A stretch of 64,000 nucleotides of DNA, from positions 40,791 through 104,790 of the forward strand of contig CAIKNP010000010.1 in the NCBI GenBank assembly GCA_903828785.1, in the 5' to 3' direction. The DNA comes from an uncultured Actinomycetes bacterium. Its GTDB lineage: Bacteria > Actinomycetota > Acidimicrobiia > Acidimicrobiales > RAAP-2. The translations under genes and the position numbers were made by a program. Shown here one piece after another: positions 8,247 through 16,580 of this stretch (position 1 is its first letter; the number at the start of each line of letters is the position of its first letter). The notes below the pieces were generated by a model. That model was not told the origin of the DNA and searched no databases. It saw only the letters and a list, made by a program, of their open reading frames with translations.

Positions 8247-8897
8247 CTAGGTGGCGTCCGCGTAAAAGGGATTTTCGCCCGAGGCGTGATCGGTGACGTC
8301 GCGAACATCGGTCAGTTCGGGAAGGGCCGCTCGCAACGCGGTCTCAATGCCCTGGGTCAAGGTAAGTCGACTCATGGCGCAACCTTGGCATCCACCCGAC
8401 ATCTTGATGTAGGCCACCTTGGTGCCGTCGTCCAGTGCCACGAGGTCGGCTCGACCTCCGTGCGAGGCGATTGAAGGATTAACCTGCTCGTCCAATACCG
8501 CGACCGCGCGTCGAGCCAACTCACTCTCAATGCCCATCGCCAATATCTCTGCGGGCACACCAGGATTCATCTCCTGCGGCGTTGGGTGGTTGGGATTAAC
8601 GAGGACGAGTCCGCCGCCACCTTCGGTGGCGAATTCGAGACGCGAGCCCTGCAGGCGACTAATGGAAGCGGCGGGTATCACGATGGCGAGGTCGCCATCG
8701 TGCCCGACGGCCGAACCCTCCGGCGCATCCTTGACTTCCGAAAAGTACAAGTCGTAGGCGTAGCCATTGCCTTGGGTGCCGGTGACCTCCACGTAGAGTC
8801 CGAGACCCTCGTTGGGCTGCTCGCCCGCAATGGCGTCGAGCACAACGTTGCGGGCTTCGTCGGTAAGGGTCAGGACTTCAAAGGTTGCATTCGTCAT
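8247..8897 (-). CDS. nfuA: NfuA-like iron-sulfur cluster carrier
   Basis: A 216-residue two-domain protein. The N-terminal half resembles the A-type (HesB/IscA) fold (LTDEARNVVLDAI, GLGLYVEVTG) but lacks the cluster-binding cysteines, as in NfuA. The C-terminal half is a NifU-like domain: ADLVALDDGTKVAYIKMSGGCQGCAMS, with the CxxC pair that holds a bridging 4Fe-4S cluster, then LTQGIETALRAALPE. Such proteins pass clusters to client enzymes or repair them under oxidative stress. It lies upstream of aroC on the same strand and divergent from the cysteine-rich 243-residue gene across 52 bases. Confidence 0.85.
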   Translation of the reverse strand: MTNATFEVLTLTDEARNVVLDAIAGEQPNEGLGLYVEVTGTQGNGYAYDLYFSEVKDAPEGSAVGHDGDLAIVIPAASISRLQGSRLEFATEGGGGLVLVNPNHPTPQEMNPGVPAEILAMGIESELARRAVAVLDEQVNPSIASHGGRADLVALDDGTKVAYIKMSGGCQGCAMSRLTLTQGIETALRAALPELTDVRDVTDHASGENPFYADAT

Positions 8898-8949
8898 GGC
8901 GCCAGTCTAAAGGTGTGTGGGGTCCTTGCCAACTACTAAGTTTTAAGCC

Positions 8950-9681
8950 ATGTCTGCTGCCCCTTCTTCCACCCACGAGTGGATGACCTTCTTTGACCCC
9001 CACGAGGAGTTCACCTGGATGGTGGACATAACCTTTTTGCTCTCGAACTGGAATTGCATCTTCGGCAACGGGTGTCAGGGAGTTCTCACCGGCCCCTCAC
9101 CGGAACTCGAACAGGGCTGCTGCAGTTACGGGGCTCACTTCGCCGACGGGGAGGACCGACAGCGCGTCGAACTCGCCGCCACCCGTTTGGGTGCTGATCA
9201 GTGGCAATTCAAGTCCAAGGGCAAAAACGGCACTACCCGAGTGAAGAAGAATGGTGAGGCGGTCACCAAACTCGTGCAAAACGCCTGCATCTTTCTGAAT
9301 CGCCCCGACTTTCACCGCGGAGCCGGCTGCGCTCTGCACGTCTTGGCGCTCGACACTGGGGAAAGTTTCATCCCCCTAAAGCCCGAAGTCTGCTGGCAGG
9401 TACCACTGCGCAAGGAACCCCTCGCCCTCGAAAGTGGTGACGTGGTCGTGCGCATTGGTCAGTGGGACCGCAGCGACTGGGGCGCCGGTGGTGCGGAGTT
9501 TCACTGGTGGTGCACCCAAGACCCCGGGGCCTTCACCTCTTCGTCACGCGTCGTTGAAACGATGCAAGAAGAACTGGTCGCCCTGATGAATCCTTGGGCG
9601 TACGAACAGGTGTTGCGCTACTGCAACGAACGCAGTGCACAAGGTACCGCAGTTGCGCACCCCGTCGTGCGGCGCCGCTAA
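8950..9681 (+). CDS. Conserved actinobacterial cysteine-rich protein, unknown function
   Basis: A 243-residue soluble protein with about ten cysteines spread as WNCIFGNGCQG, EQGCCSYG, NACIFLNRPDFHRGAGCALH, PEVCWQVPLR and WWCTQ. The layout (C-IF, GC-LH, CW-LPLR, WWC) matches a conserved actinobacterial family I recall, with no proven role. The spacing suggests a bound metal or iron-sulfur centre, somewhat like YkgJ-type cysteine clusters. That last point is inference. The start is ATG 8950, with GTG or internal ATG options nearby. It is convergent with the next 69-residue gene, the two stop codons being directly adjacent. Confidence 0.7.
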   Translation: MSAAPSSTHEWMTFFDPHEEFTWMVDITFLLSNWNCIFGNGCQGVLTGPSPELEQGCCSYGAHFADGEDRQRVELAATRLGADQWQFKSKGKNGTTRVKKNGEAVTKLVQNACIFLNRPDFHRGAGCALHVLALDTGESFIPLKPEVCWQVPLRKEPLALESGDVVVRIGQWDRSDWGAGGAEFHWWCTQDPGAFTSSSRVVETMQEELVALMNPWAYEQVLRYCNERSAQGTAVAHPVVRRR

Positions 9682-9891
9682 CTAGTCGTTCTTGAGCGGG
9701 TCTTCTTCGGCGAACACCGGACGAGGAAGCGATCCGAGGATTTCGTCGTAGCGGTCTTCCTCAACGAGGCACCACTCGGCGTGAATATCCTCGGGGGCGG
9801 CTCCGCATTCCACGCAGGTCGTCGCTCGGGGACCGGTGGAGTGCTTCAATTCACGGGCTTCAACGAAACGACGGTGGCGACCTTTTTTCAC
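9682..9891 (-). CDS. Small conserved protein with Cys cluster, unknown function
   Basis: A 69-residue basic-then-acidic protein from GTG 9891, with GGAG five bases upstream. It contains CVECGAAPEDIHAEWC, which could hold a zinc ion through a CxxC plus a distal Cys/His. The C-terminal tail is acidic (FAEEDPLKND). It is convergent and contiguous with the 243-residue gene. No family name is recognised. The good ribosome site and clean fit between neighbours argue that it is real. Confidence 0.55.
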   Translation of the reverse strand: MKKGRHRRFVEARELKHSTGPRATTCVECGAAPEDIHAEWCLVEEDRYDEILGSLPRPVFAEEDPLKND

Positions 9892-10000
9892 GTGAACTCC
9901 TGACTAACCGCAGGCCGACGACGGCGGCGGTTACGACCCAGTTTTCCCAAGTCAGTTTCCTAGTGTACCAACTTTCCTGCGCCAAGCGCCCTACGCTGGC

Positions 10001-10231
10001 GTGGTGACCGCAACCTTTGATCCCAACGACATGATCCTGCGCTTCCGCGAACGCGCCGACGCGGTGCGAAGGCGCGGCGTGCCGCCCGTCGAAGGTCCCG
10101 AGCGACAGCGCTTCATTGAGGCCTCTCGCTTGGACTTCCAGGACTACGCCATGTTGGGTGACGCGGTGGCCACCCTCGAGGACGGGATCTTGCGCCTCGA
10201 AATTGATTTGCGCCCGCCAAAGCAGGACTAG
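10001..10231 (+). CDS. Small conserved protein, unknown function
   Basis: A 76-residue soluble protein from GTG 10001 (a second GTG follows at once). It is rich in Arg and acidic residues (MILRFRERADAVRRRG, ARLDFQDYAMLGDA-like text), with no membrane segment and no recognised domain. It begins about 109 bases downstream of the divergent 69-residue gene. Its stop overlaps the stop of the lipoprotein gene on the other strand by two to three bases. Codon use looks like that of its neighbours. The function is unknown. Confidence 0.55.
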   Translation: MVTATFDPNDMILRFRERADAVRRRGVPPVEGPERQRFIEASRLDFQDYAMLGDAVATLEDGILRLEIDLRPPKQD

Positions 10232-10659
10232 TTCGTTACCACTGATGCCCGGACCAGCCCTTCGGCCAGTCCTCCCACGCCACGAATGAGGTAGTTCACG
10301 GCGGCGGCGCGTGTAGTGCGAGAGGCGGCGGCGTGATAGCAAAGACTCGCCCCGTCGCCCAGCGCGTTGTAGGCCTGCGCCAAGGTGGCATTTAGCTGGG
10401 CGTCGGGCGTGGGCAGAGCGGCGTTAGCGGCCTCCGTATCGAAATCCAGCACCCCACAGACGGTGTGCAAGCTGGCCGCCGACGTCGTCGGGTTGCGCAG
10501 CGCTTTGGCGGCGTGGGCGGCGTCGAGACGCAGTGCGCTGGTGTTCACGCTGAAGGAACTTTGCGTCATCCACTTCGTCAGGGCCGAACCAAGCGTCTGC
10601 GTAGCGCAACTGGCCAGGAGGACCGCGGCGAAGGCCAGTACGATGCTGCGTCGAATCAC
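10228..10659 (-). CDS. Small lipoprotein, unknown function
   Basis: A 143-residue protein with a type II signal peptide: MIRRS, a hydrophobic core, then the lipobox LASC at about residues 15-18, where the Cys would be lipidated after LspA cleavage. The mature part is Ala-rich and mainly helical with two further cysteines (TVCGV and SLCYH). No domain is recognised. The GTG start overlaps the tyrS stop as GTGA, so it is probably translated with tyrS, although a functional link is not obvious. Confidence 0.65.
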   Translation of the reverse strand: MIRRSIVLAFAAVLLASCATQTLGSALTKWMTQSSFSVNTSALRLDAAHAAKALRNPTTSAASLHTVCGVLDFDTEAANAALPTPDAQLNATLAQAYNALGDGASLCYHAAASRTTRAAAVNYLIRGVGGLAEGLVRASVVTN

Positions 10660-11939
10660 ACCGCTACCACGAGGTGCAATTCGCGCTTGCCGCGCCGCAC
10701 GACCAAATACTTGCCGTGCAGAGCTCGTGACAGATCGACCGGGAGGTCCAAGGTGACGCGAAGATTGTTGACGTAGACGCCGCCCTGTTCGACGAAGCGT
10801 CGGGCCTCCCCCTTGGACTTGGCCAATTGACAGCGCACGAGCAGCTCGGCTGCGTCCACACCCGCCAGGAGTTCACTACGCGACCAGCTCGACGAGGGTG
10901 CGTCTTCCATCACCGTTAGCAACATGGCCTCATCGAGGTCGGCAATCGATTCAGAAAATAAGGCCTCCCCGGCCCGTTCGGCGGCCAGGGCAGCCTCGTC
11001 ACCGTGCACGAGGACCACGACGGCGTTCGCAAGGGCCCGTTGGGCCATGCGCTCCTGGGGTGCCTTACGAGTGGCGTCGTCCAGATCACGAATGGTCTCG
11101 TGGTCGAGAAAGGTGAAGAAGCGCAACAGGGTCGGGACGGTTTGGTCGTCCGCGTTCAGCAGGAACTGGTGCAGGGCGAAGGGTGAGGTCATCGTCGCGT
11201 CCAGCCACACCTTCTGATTCCCTCCTTCGGACTTACCAAACTTCTGACCGTCGGCCCGCAGCAGCAGAGGTGAGGTCAGCCCCGCCGCCGAAGACCCCGT
11301 TACCTTGCGTATCAACTCGGTGCCCATGGTGATGTTGCCCCACTGGTCCGAACCCCCGAGTTGCAAGGTGCAGCCGTGGTCAATGTTGAGGCGCAAGAAG
11401 TCGTAGGCCTGCAGGAGCATATAGGAGAATTCGGTGAAGGAGAGGCCCACGTCGTCTCGATCAAGTCGACTCTTGACGGAGTCCTTAGCAATCATCTGAT
11501 TCACGGTGAAGTGCTTGCCAACGTCGCGCAGGAAGTCCGTCAGGGGCACGGTCGTCAACCAGTTGGCGTTGTTAAGAAGCAGGGCTTGGGAGGCACCGGC
11601 GCTGGGTGAGAAATCCAAGAAACGAGTCAGTTGTTCGCGAATACCGGCGACGTTGGCTTCCAGCTGTTCGGGCGTGAGGAGCGGTCGTTCGACCGCCTTA
11701 AAACTGGGGTCACCAATCAGGCCCGTGCCACCGCCCGCGAGGGCAATTGGGCGATTGCCCGCTAACTGCAGACGTCGAAGATTGCACAATTGGAGCAAGG
11801 ACCCAAGGTGCAGGGAGCTGGCGGTCGGATCGAAACCGATGTACGCACTGACGCCGCCGGCACTGAGTCGGTCGAGGACCCCTTCGTCGGTGGCCTGGTG
11901 AACCAGTCCGCGAAATTCCCAGTCGGCGCGCAATGTCAT
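10656..11939 (-). CDS. tyrS: Tyrosyl-tRNA synthetase
   Basis: A class I aminoacyl-tRNA synthetase of about 427 residues that charges tRNA-Tyr. The Rossmann domain carries YIGFDPTASSLHLGSLL (HLGS is the HIGH motif) and GGTGLIGDPS. The tyrosine-site text is LQAYDFLRLN...LQLGGSDQWGNI, and KFGKSEGG stands for KMSKS. A C-terminal S4 RNA-binding domain (AELLVRCQLAKSKGEARRFVEQGGVYVN) completes it. I chose ATG 11939 over the TTG two codons earlier; no strong ribosome site is seen. The DinB-family gene lies 79 bases upstream on the same strand. Confidence 0.94.
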   Translation of the reverse strand: MTLRADWEFRGLVHQATDEGVLDRLSAGGVSAYIGFDPTASSLHLGSLLQLCNLRRLQLAGNRPIALAGGGTGLIGDPSFKAVERPLLTPEQLEANVAGIREQLTRFLDFSPSAGASQALLLNNANWLTTVPLTDFLRDVGKHFTVNQMIAKDSVKSRLDRDDVGLSFTEFSYMLLQAYDFLRLNIDHGCTLQLGGSDQWGNITMGTELIRKVTGSSAAGLTSPLLLRADGQKFGKSEGGNQKVWLDATMTSPFALHQFLLNADDQTVPTLLRFFTFLDHETIRDLDDATRKAPQERMAQRALANAVVVLVHGDEAALAAERAGEALFSESIADLDEAMLLTVMEDAPSSSWSRSELLAGVDAAELLVRCQLAKSKGEARRFVEQGGVYVNNLRVTLDLPVDLSRALHGKYLVVRRGKRELHLVVAV

Positions 11940-12018
11940 AGCCAAAGTCTAGAAGCCGTCGACCCCCTCCCGTTAAAGGGCGAGCGACGAACCTACTCCG
12001 CAGCGAGAACCAGACCGG

Positions 12019-12504
12019 TCAACGCTCAAAGGCCTCGAAGGCCCACAGGTCCAAGTCGTCAAGATTTATTGCTGGGTATCCGCGTAGTTCAAGGGCGTCG
12101 ACCAACTGTGCTCGATGCTCTGTGGCGTGATGAACTGATTGGGCAATGAGCGTTGAGAGCAAATTTCTCGTCGCCACCTCACCCTCAACAATGGACAACA
12201 TTTCGTCGTCACGCGCACTTTGTTCTAGAAGAGTGGCGTCGAAGATGAGTAATTGGGCGGCGAGTACCGCCACGTCGCCCATCTCTTTGGGATACACCTG
12301 CTTGAAGCCGTGGTGCTGTCCGGTGATGCAGTAGCCGTACCATTCCGCCCCATCAACAATGTGGTGCAAAATTTTCGCCACCGTGAACTCCGGGTTCGTC
12401 AGGTAACTCTCCAGTGCCTCCAGCGGCAGGGTCTGCACGATTTCGAACACTCGTTGATTCGCCCACGACATGTGTCGTAATTGTCGAGATGAGTCGATAG
12501 CCAT
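12019..12504 (-). CDS. DinB/DUF664-family protein
   Basis: A 161-residue four-helix-bundle protein of the DinB/YfiT superfamily. Two helices carry the expected metal-binding histidines: ILHHIVDGAEWY near residue 45 and SVHHATEHRAQL near residue 128. Members include thiol-dependent transferases that use mycothiol or bacillithiol, and many of unknown role. Actinobacteria make mycothiol, so a mycothiol-dependent detoxification or transfer reaction is possible, but the substrate cannot be read from the sequence. It is on the same strand as tyrS, about 80 bases upstream. Confidence 0.75.
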   Translation of the reverse strand: MAIDSSRQLRHMSWANQRVFEIVQTLPLEALESYLTNPEFTVAKILHHIVDGAEWYGYCITGQHHGFKQVYPKEMGDVAVLAAQLLIFDATLLEQSARDDEMLSIVEGEVATRNLLSTLIAQSVHHATEHRAQLVDALELRGYPAINLDDLDLWAFEAFER

Positions 12505-12589
12505 GAAGCCACATTACCCAATGTGCGAGATGATTTTTTGCCCGGCCTCAGCCAGCAATGCCAAGCCCTGGCGCCCACTTTTGGCGGGG

Positions 12590-13339
12590 CTAGAAGTTGG
12601 TCGTTGCCGGAGCGTGTACTTGCAACCACTGCACCCAGCTGGTCCACAATCCAGTGATTTCGGCCACGCCAATTACTATTAGCAAGATGCCCCCCACCGT
12701 CGCCAAGACCTTGGCGCGTCGGCGCAACCACTTCGAGGCGCCGATCATCCACTCAGAAGCCGCAGCCGCCACCACGAAGGGCAGTCCCAGTCCCAGACAG
12801 TAGACCAGCGCCAGCATCGACCCTCGTAAGGCCGTGGCTCCCGACGAAGACGACGCGAGACCCAAAATGGCCCCGAGGGTGGGGCCGATACAGGGTGTCC
12901 AGCCCAGCGCAAACAAAAATCCCAAGGCCAGAGCGCCCAGTATCGAGGCCCTCGGTAGGCGATGACTACGGCGCTCGCGCTGCAGCCACGCTGAAGGCCA
13001 CCAGCCGGCGTAGGAGAGTCCCAGGACGATGGTGATAATGCCGAAGCCTATTTCCAAGGGATGTTGGTGTTCTTTGAGCTTGGCTCCTAGAAATCCAAAA
13101 AAGGCCCCAAAGGAGACGAAGACGAGAGCGAAGCCGAAGACGAAGGCCAGTGAGCCAGCCACGGCTCGCCCCCTACCCCCCCGCGACACGCTCGAACCGG
13201 CGGCGCCACTGAGAAAGGCGAGGTAACCCGGTAGGAGTGGCAGCACGCAAGGTGAGAGAAAGGAGACGAATCCGGCGGCGAAAGCGAAGGGAAAGGCTGC
13301 GAGCAGCGAGGTTGGCAGTGCTGCTACCACGTAAGCCAT
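12590..13339 (-). CDS. ccdA: Cytochrome c biogenesis protein CcdA (DsbD-like membrane domain)
   Basis: A 249-residue membrane protein with six predicted helices that passes reducing power across the membrane to extracytoplasmic thiol proteins needed for cytochrome c maturation. The redox cysteines are in the hallmark motifs FLSPCVLPLLPGYL (helix 1) and LGWTPCIGPTLG (helix 4). The start at ATG 13339 overlaps the end of menD by 16 bases, so it is co-expressed with a menaquinone gene. This fits a respiration-related operon. The downstream 85-base gap to the DinB-like gene holds no gene. Confidence 0.9.
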   Translation of the reverse strand: MAYVVAALPTSLLAAFPFAFAAGFVSFLSPCVLPLLPGYLAFLSGAAGSSVSRGGRGRAVAGSLAFVFGFALVFVSFGAFFGFLGAKLKEHQHPLEIGFGIITIVLGLSYAGWWPSAWLQRERRSHRLPRASILGALALGFLFALGWTPCIGPTLGAILGLASSSSGATALRGSMLALVYCLGLGLPFVVAAAASEWMIGASKWLRRRAKVLATVGGILLIVIGVAEITGLWTSWVQWLQVHAPATTNF

Positions 13340-14979
13340 CCCGCGACGGCCGCATTCAGCTCGCTGTGCGTCACCACGTTCGCCTCTCGCGGGGGCAGAG
13401 CCGCGACGATCACCGAAATCCCGGGGCGCTCGAGGCCCGCGCGCAGCGCGTCACGAAGTTCGTTGAGTTCGCTAACTCGCTGCGCGTGGTGCCCAAAGGC
13501 CGCGGCGACCGCGACTAAATCGTGCGGGCGAGGGGTGGCGAACAGTTTCTCGAAGTGTTCAGTTTCCAGTGCGGTCGCTTGTGGCAGAAAGTTGAAAATG
13601 CCGCCACCGTGGTTGTCCGCCACGACGACAACGGCCCGCGTATCCTCGTCAACACCATCCACGAGCGCCGACACGTCGTGCAGGAAGGTGATGTCACCCA
13701 CCAAAGCCACCGCCGCTTGATGAGTGGCCACTCCCAAAGCGGTCGAAAGGACGCCATCGATACCGTTGGCTCCGCGATTCGCAAAGGTGGGAGTGACCCG
13801 CGAAGGCGACCACCATTCGACGTCACGAACGGGCATTGACGAGCCCACCACGAGCGCGGCCTCACTCGCGGCGGCGGCATCGACGCAGGCGCGAGCGACA
13901 CTCACTTCTGACCAGGATCCCGCGTCCATGGCGGCCAGATGTTCACCAACCTGACGAGAGCATTGGGCCCAGCCCTGAACGAAGGCCGCGTCACCCCGCA
14001 AGTGGGTGGCTCGCCCATCAGGCAGTCCCGGTAATCGATCGCGCACCAGTCCGTCAGGGTCAGCCAGGAAACCCGCTCCCGTGAAACCCACGACGTGGGC
14101 GTCCCATTCGCGAAGGCGTTGGGCCAGTACCTTCGACGCCGGTACCCCTCCAAGTCGCACGACCACGTCGGGACGAAGGCGCTCGGCCACCTCGTCGTCG
14201 CGGAGCAGTGGATCGACATAGGGCAGCGTATGTTGGCTCGTGGCGTCACCAATAACGGCCCAATCGAGACTCCACAGCTCAATAATCATGGCGGCGCTGA
14301 CACCCGCCCCCACCACACACAACACGCGCTTACCGGCGATGTCGATCGCCGAGCGGGGAGAAGGTACCACTGGGGCGTAGGTCCACGTCGCGCCGTCGTC
14401 TCGTCCGGGCGGTAACTCCCCCGGCGTGGCGACCAGTGGCTCGATAAAGGCAACATTCAGGTGCACCGGACCGCGGGGGACGTCGTCGAGTCCACTCGCC
14501 ACCCGCCATACCCGACTGGCCATCGGCCGCCACGACCCTCGGGCCTCGTCGCGAGCGACGCCGGGCTCGACGAATGCCCGCACCATAGAACTGAAGAGTT
14601 GAACCTGAGTGATGGTTTGCGCGGCGCCGACATCTCGGAGCTCCGGCGGGCGATCAGCCGTGACGACGATAAGGCTCACTCTCGCGAGATCAGCTTCCGC
14701 GACCGCAGCGTGAAGTTCGGTCGCGGCGGTGCCGCTGGTCACCAAAATGACCACGGGACGAGCAGTCGCGAGGGCTCGACCCAGGGCAAAAAAGGCCGCG
14801 GACCGCTCATCAACCCGAACAAAGCAGGTGACTTCCTGACGGCTACTCAGCGCGAGGGCGAGGGGCGTCGATCGCGACCCCGGGCAAATGACGACGTCGG
14901 TTAAACCCGACCGCACCCATTCATCAACGATCGTTGCACAAAAGGTGGCCTGCGTGGCACTCGCACTCGATACGCTCAT
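13324..14979 (-). CDS. menD: SEPHCHC synthase MenD
   Basis: A thiamine-diphosphate enzyme of about 551 residues that joins isochorismate and 2-oxoglutarate in menaquinone synthesis. The N-terminal Pyr domain has VICPGSRSTPLALAL and RVDERSAAFFALG with the catalytic Glu, then LVTSGTAATELHAAVAEA. The C-terminal PP domain contains ANRGANGIDGVLSTALG and LVGDITFLHD...VVVADNHGGGIFNFLP, the ThDP/Mg site. I use ATG 14979 (MSVSSASATQ) and not the 16-residue upstream extension, which would run into menH. Only five bases separate this ATG from the menH ATG on the other strand. It is followed by ccdA with overlap. Confidence 0.93.
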   Translation of the reverse strand: MSVSSASATQATFCATIVDEWVRSGLTDVVICPGSRSTPLALALSSRQEVTCFVRVDERSAAFFALGRALATARPVVILVTSGTAATELHAAVAEADLARVSLIVVTADRPPELRDVGAAQTITQVQLFSSMVRAFVEPGVARDEARGSWRPMASRVWRVASGLDDVPRGPVHLNVAFIEPLVATPGELPPGRDDGATWTYAPVVPSPRSAIDIAGKRVLCVVGAGVSAAMIIELWSLDWAVIGDATSQHTLPYVDPLLRDDEVAERLRPDVVVRLGGVPASKVLAQRLREWDAHVVGFTGAGFLADPDGLVRDRLPGLPDGRATHLRGDAAFVQGWAQCSRQVGEHLAAMDAGSWSEVSVARACVDAAAASEAALVVGSSMPVRDVEWWSPSRVTPTFANRGANGIDGVLSTALGVATHQAAVALVGDITFLHDVSALVDGVDEDTRAVVVVADNHGGGIFNFLPQATALETEHFEKLFATPRPHDLVAVAAAFGHHAQRVSELNELRDALRAGLERPGISVIVAALPPREANVVTHSELNAAVAGWLTW

Positions 14980-14984
14980 AAACG

Positions 14985-15722
14985 ATGGCACTCCTGACTG
15001 CGGACCGAGACCAGCTCGAACCGGCACTGTTGTGGCTGCACGGCTTCACCCAAACGAGTTGTTCGGCGCCACTGTTCCGTTCCATTCTGGCAGGAAGTCG
15101 TCCCGTTCACGCACCCGACCTCCCCGGACACGGACGGGCAGCCCCGCAACGCCGTTCACTCACCGAGACGGCCCAGGACATTCTGGCGGATGCTCCGGCG
15201 ATTTTCGACCTTGGTGGCTATTCACTCGGCGGTCGAATAGCCCTACACGTGGCACTCATGGCCCCCGAGCGTGTTCGACGCCTGGTGCTCGTGAGTGCAT
15301 CCATGGGCATCGCCGACGAATCAGAACGGGCCACGCGGCGCGAGCGCGACCGCCTTCTCGCCCAGCGAATCCGCGCCGAGGGCGCGAGCGCATTTCTCGA
15401 GGAGTGGCTATCACAGCCCCTCTTCGCATCCTTGCAAAACACCGACGCCGAGCACCGCAGCAGGGATGGCGAAGGGCTGGCCTCGTCACTGGAACTTTGT
15501 GGCCTAGGAACACAAGAATTTCTCGGTCCCCAGCTGCACCGCTTAACCATGCCTACGCTGCTGCTCTGTGGTCAGAATGATGAGAAATTCGTGGCGGCCG
15601 CGGCGCAGCTTCACTCCCTCCTCCCCCAGTCACGCGTTCACGTCGTACCGGGCGGGCACGCGCTACCGCTCGAATGCCCCGAGTTGCTGGCAGAGCTCGT
15701 CGGGGAATTTCTTAGCGCGTAA
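14985..15722 (+). CDS. menH: SHCHC synthase MenH (alpha/beta hydrolase)
   Basis: A 245-residue alpha/beta-hydrolase-fold enzyme that removes pyruvate from SEPHCHC to give SHCHC, the step after MenD. Seen are LHGFTQTSCS (oxyanion region), GYSLGGRIALH with the nucleophile Ser, a late Asp in CGQNDEKF, and the catalytic His in PGGHALPLE. Length and layout match MenH. The ATG at 14985 is very close to the first beta strand, so little of the protein could lie upstream. No ribosome site is possible outside the menD start region. The end overlaps menA on the other strand by 11 bases. Confidence 0.85.
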   Translation: MALLTADRDQLEPALLWLHGFTQTSCSAPLFRSILAGSRPVHAPDLPGHGRAAPQRRSLTETAQDILADAPAIFDLGGYSLGGRIALHVALMAPERVRRLVLVSASMGIADESERATRRERDRLLAQRIRAEGASAFLEEWLSQPLFASLQNTDAEHRSRDGEGLASSLELCGLGTQEFLGPQLHRLTMPTLLLCGQNDEKFVAAAAQLHSLLPQSRVHVVPGGHALPLECPELLAELVGEFLSA

Positions 15723-16578
15723 GGAAAAACACGGCGACGGTCGCGAGACCCACCACCCACTGCGCACGCGCCGAGTGCTTCAGCAGCGGCAATAATTCGC
15801 GACCCGTCTTTTCCGAGAACGCCAGTTGCAGGGCCGGCACGTACATCACCAGCACGACCGCGGCGATCAGGGTCTCCCCACCCTGCTGGGCTCCCAGCAT
15901 GGCGCCCAGCACGCAAAGGGCGTACAGCACCGCGCCACCACGTCGACCCAGGCGAGCGGCCAAGGTCTTCTTACCCGAAGCGCGGTCACCATCGATGTCA
16001 CGCAGGTTGTTGGCTTCCAGCAGCGCACAGGCCATAGAGCCCGCGCACAAACCCCACCACCACGCGCGGGTGCTGAGTTGGTGGTGCTGAGCGTAGGTCG
16101 TCCCCAGGGTGGCGACAAAGCCGAAATAAATCATCACGAAGAGTTCACCCAGTCCCGAGTAGCCGTAGGGCTTAGGACCACCGGTGTAGAACCAGCCGGC
16201 CAGAATGGCCGTGGCGCCAATGGGGAGGTACCAAAGAGAGACGTTGACGCTGAGGGTGAGGCCCGCCACCGCCGCCAGGGCGAAGAAGGCAAAGGCCATG
16301 CGCTTCACCGCGAGAGCGGGGACCAGTTTGGAGGCCGTCAATCGAAAGGGGCCAACTCGATCATCATCAGTGCCGCGGATGCCGTCGGAGTAATCATTGG
16401 CGTAGTTCGTTCCGATCTGCAAGGCCAAGGCGACCACCAAGCACAGGGCGGTTGTCGCCCAGTTGACGCTACGGGGTCGAACGAAGACCGCTCCTATGGC
16501 TACGGGTACCGCGGCGGCCCGCAGCGTTCGGGTCCGCGCCGCAAGCACCCAACGGCGAATTGAGCCGGGAGTTTCCAT
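15712..16578 (-). CDS. menA: 1,4-dihydroxy-2-naphthoate polyprenyltransferase
   Basis: A 288-residue UbiA-family membrane enzyme that attaches the isoprenoid tail to DHNA to form demethylmenaquinone. The two Asp-rich prenyl-diphosphate sites are clear: NYANDYSDGIRGTDDDR near residue 58 and NNLRDIDGDRASGKKTLAARLG near residue 190. About eight to nine helices are visible. It starts two bases after the menB stop (ATG 16578), so menB-menA form an operon. Its 3' end overlaps that of menH by 11 bases. Confidence 0.94.
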   Translation of the reverse strand: METPGSIRRWVLAARTRTLRAAAVPVAIGAVFVRPRSVNWATTALCLVVALALQIGTNYANDYSDGIRGTDDDRVGPFRLTASKLVPALAVKRMAFAFFALAAVAGLTLSVNVSLWYLPIGATAILAGWFYTGGPKPYGYSGLGELFVMIYFGFVATLGTTYAQHHQLSTRAWWWGLCAGSMACALLEANNLRDIDGDRASGKKTLAARLGRRGGAVLYALCVLGAMLGAQQGGETLIAAVVLVMYVPALQLAFSEKTGRELLPLLKHSARAQWVVGLATVAVFFLTR

Positions 16579-16580
16579 AG

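Noticed and set aside
9860-10342. A 160-residue minus-strand ORF across the small genes
   Set aside because: It crosses a clear intergenic region and two better-supported genes and has low-complexity Arg-rich text.
15826-16563. A 245-residue plus-strand ORF opposite menA
   Set aside because: Composition (His/Gln/Gly/Arg) is that of an antisense shadow; menA is clear on the other strand.
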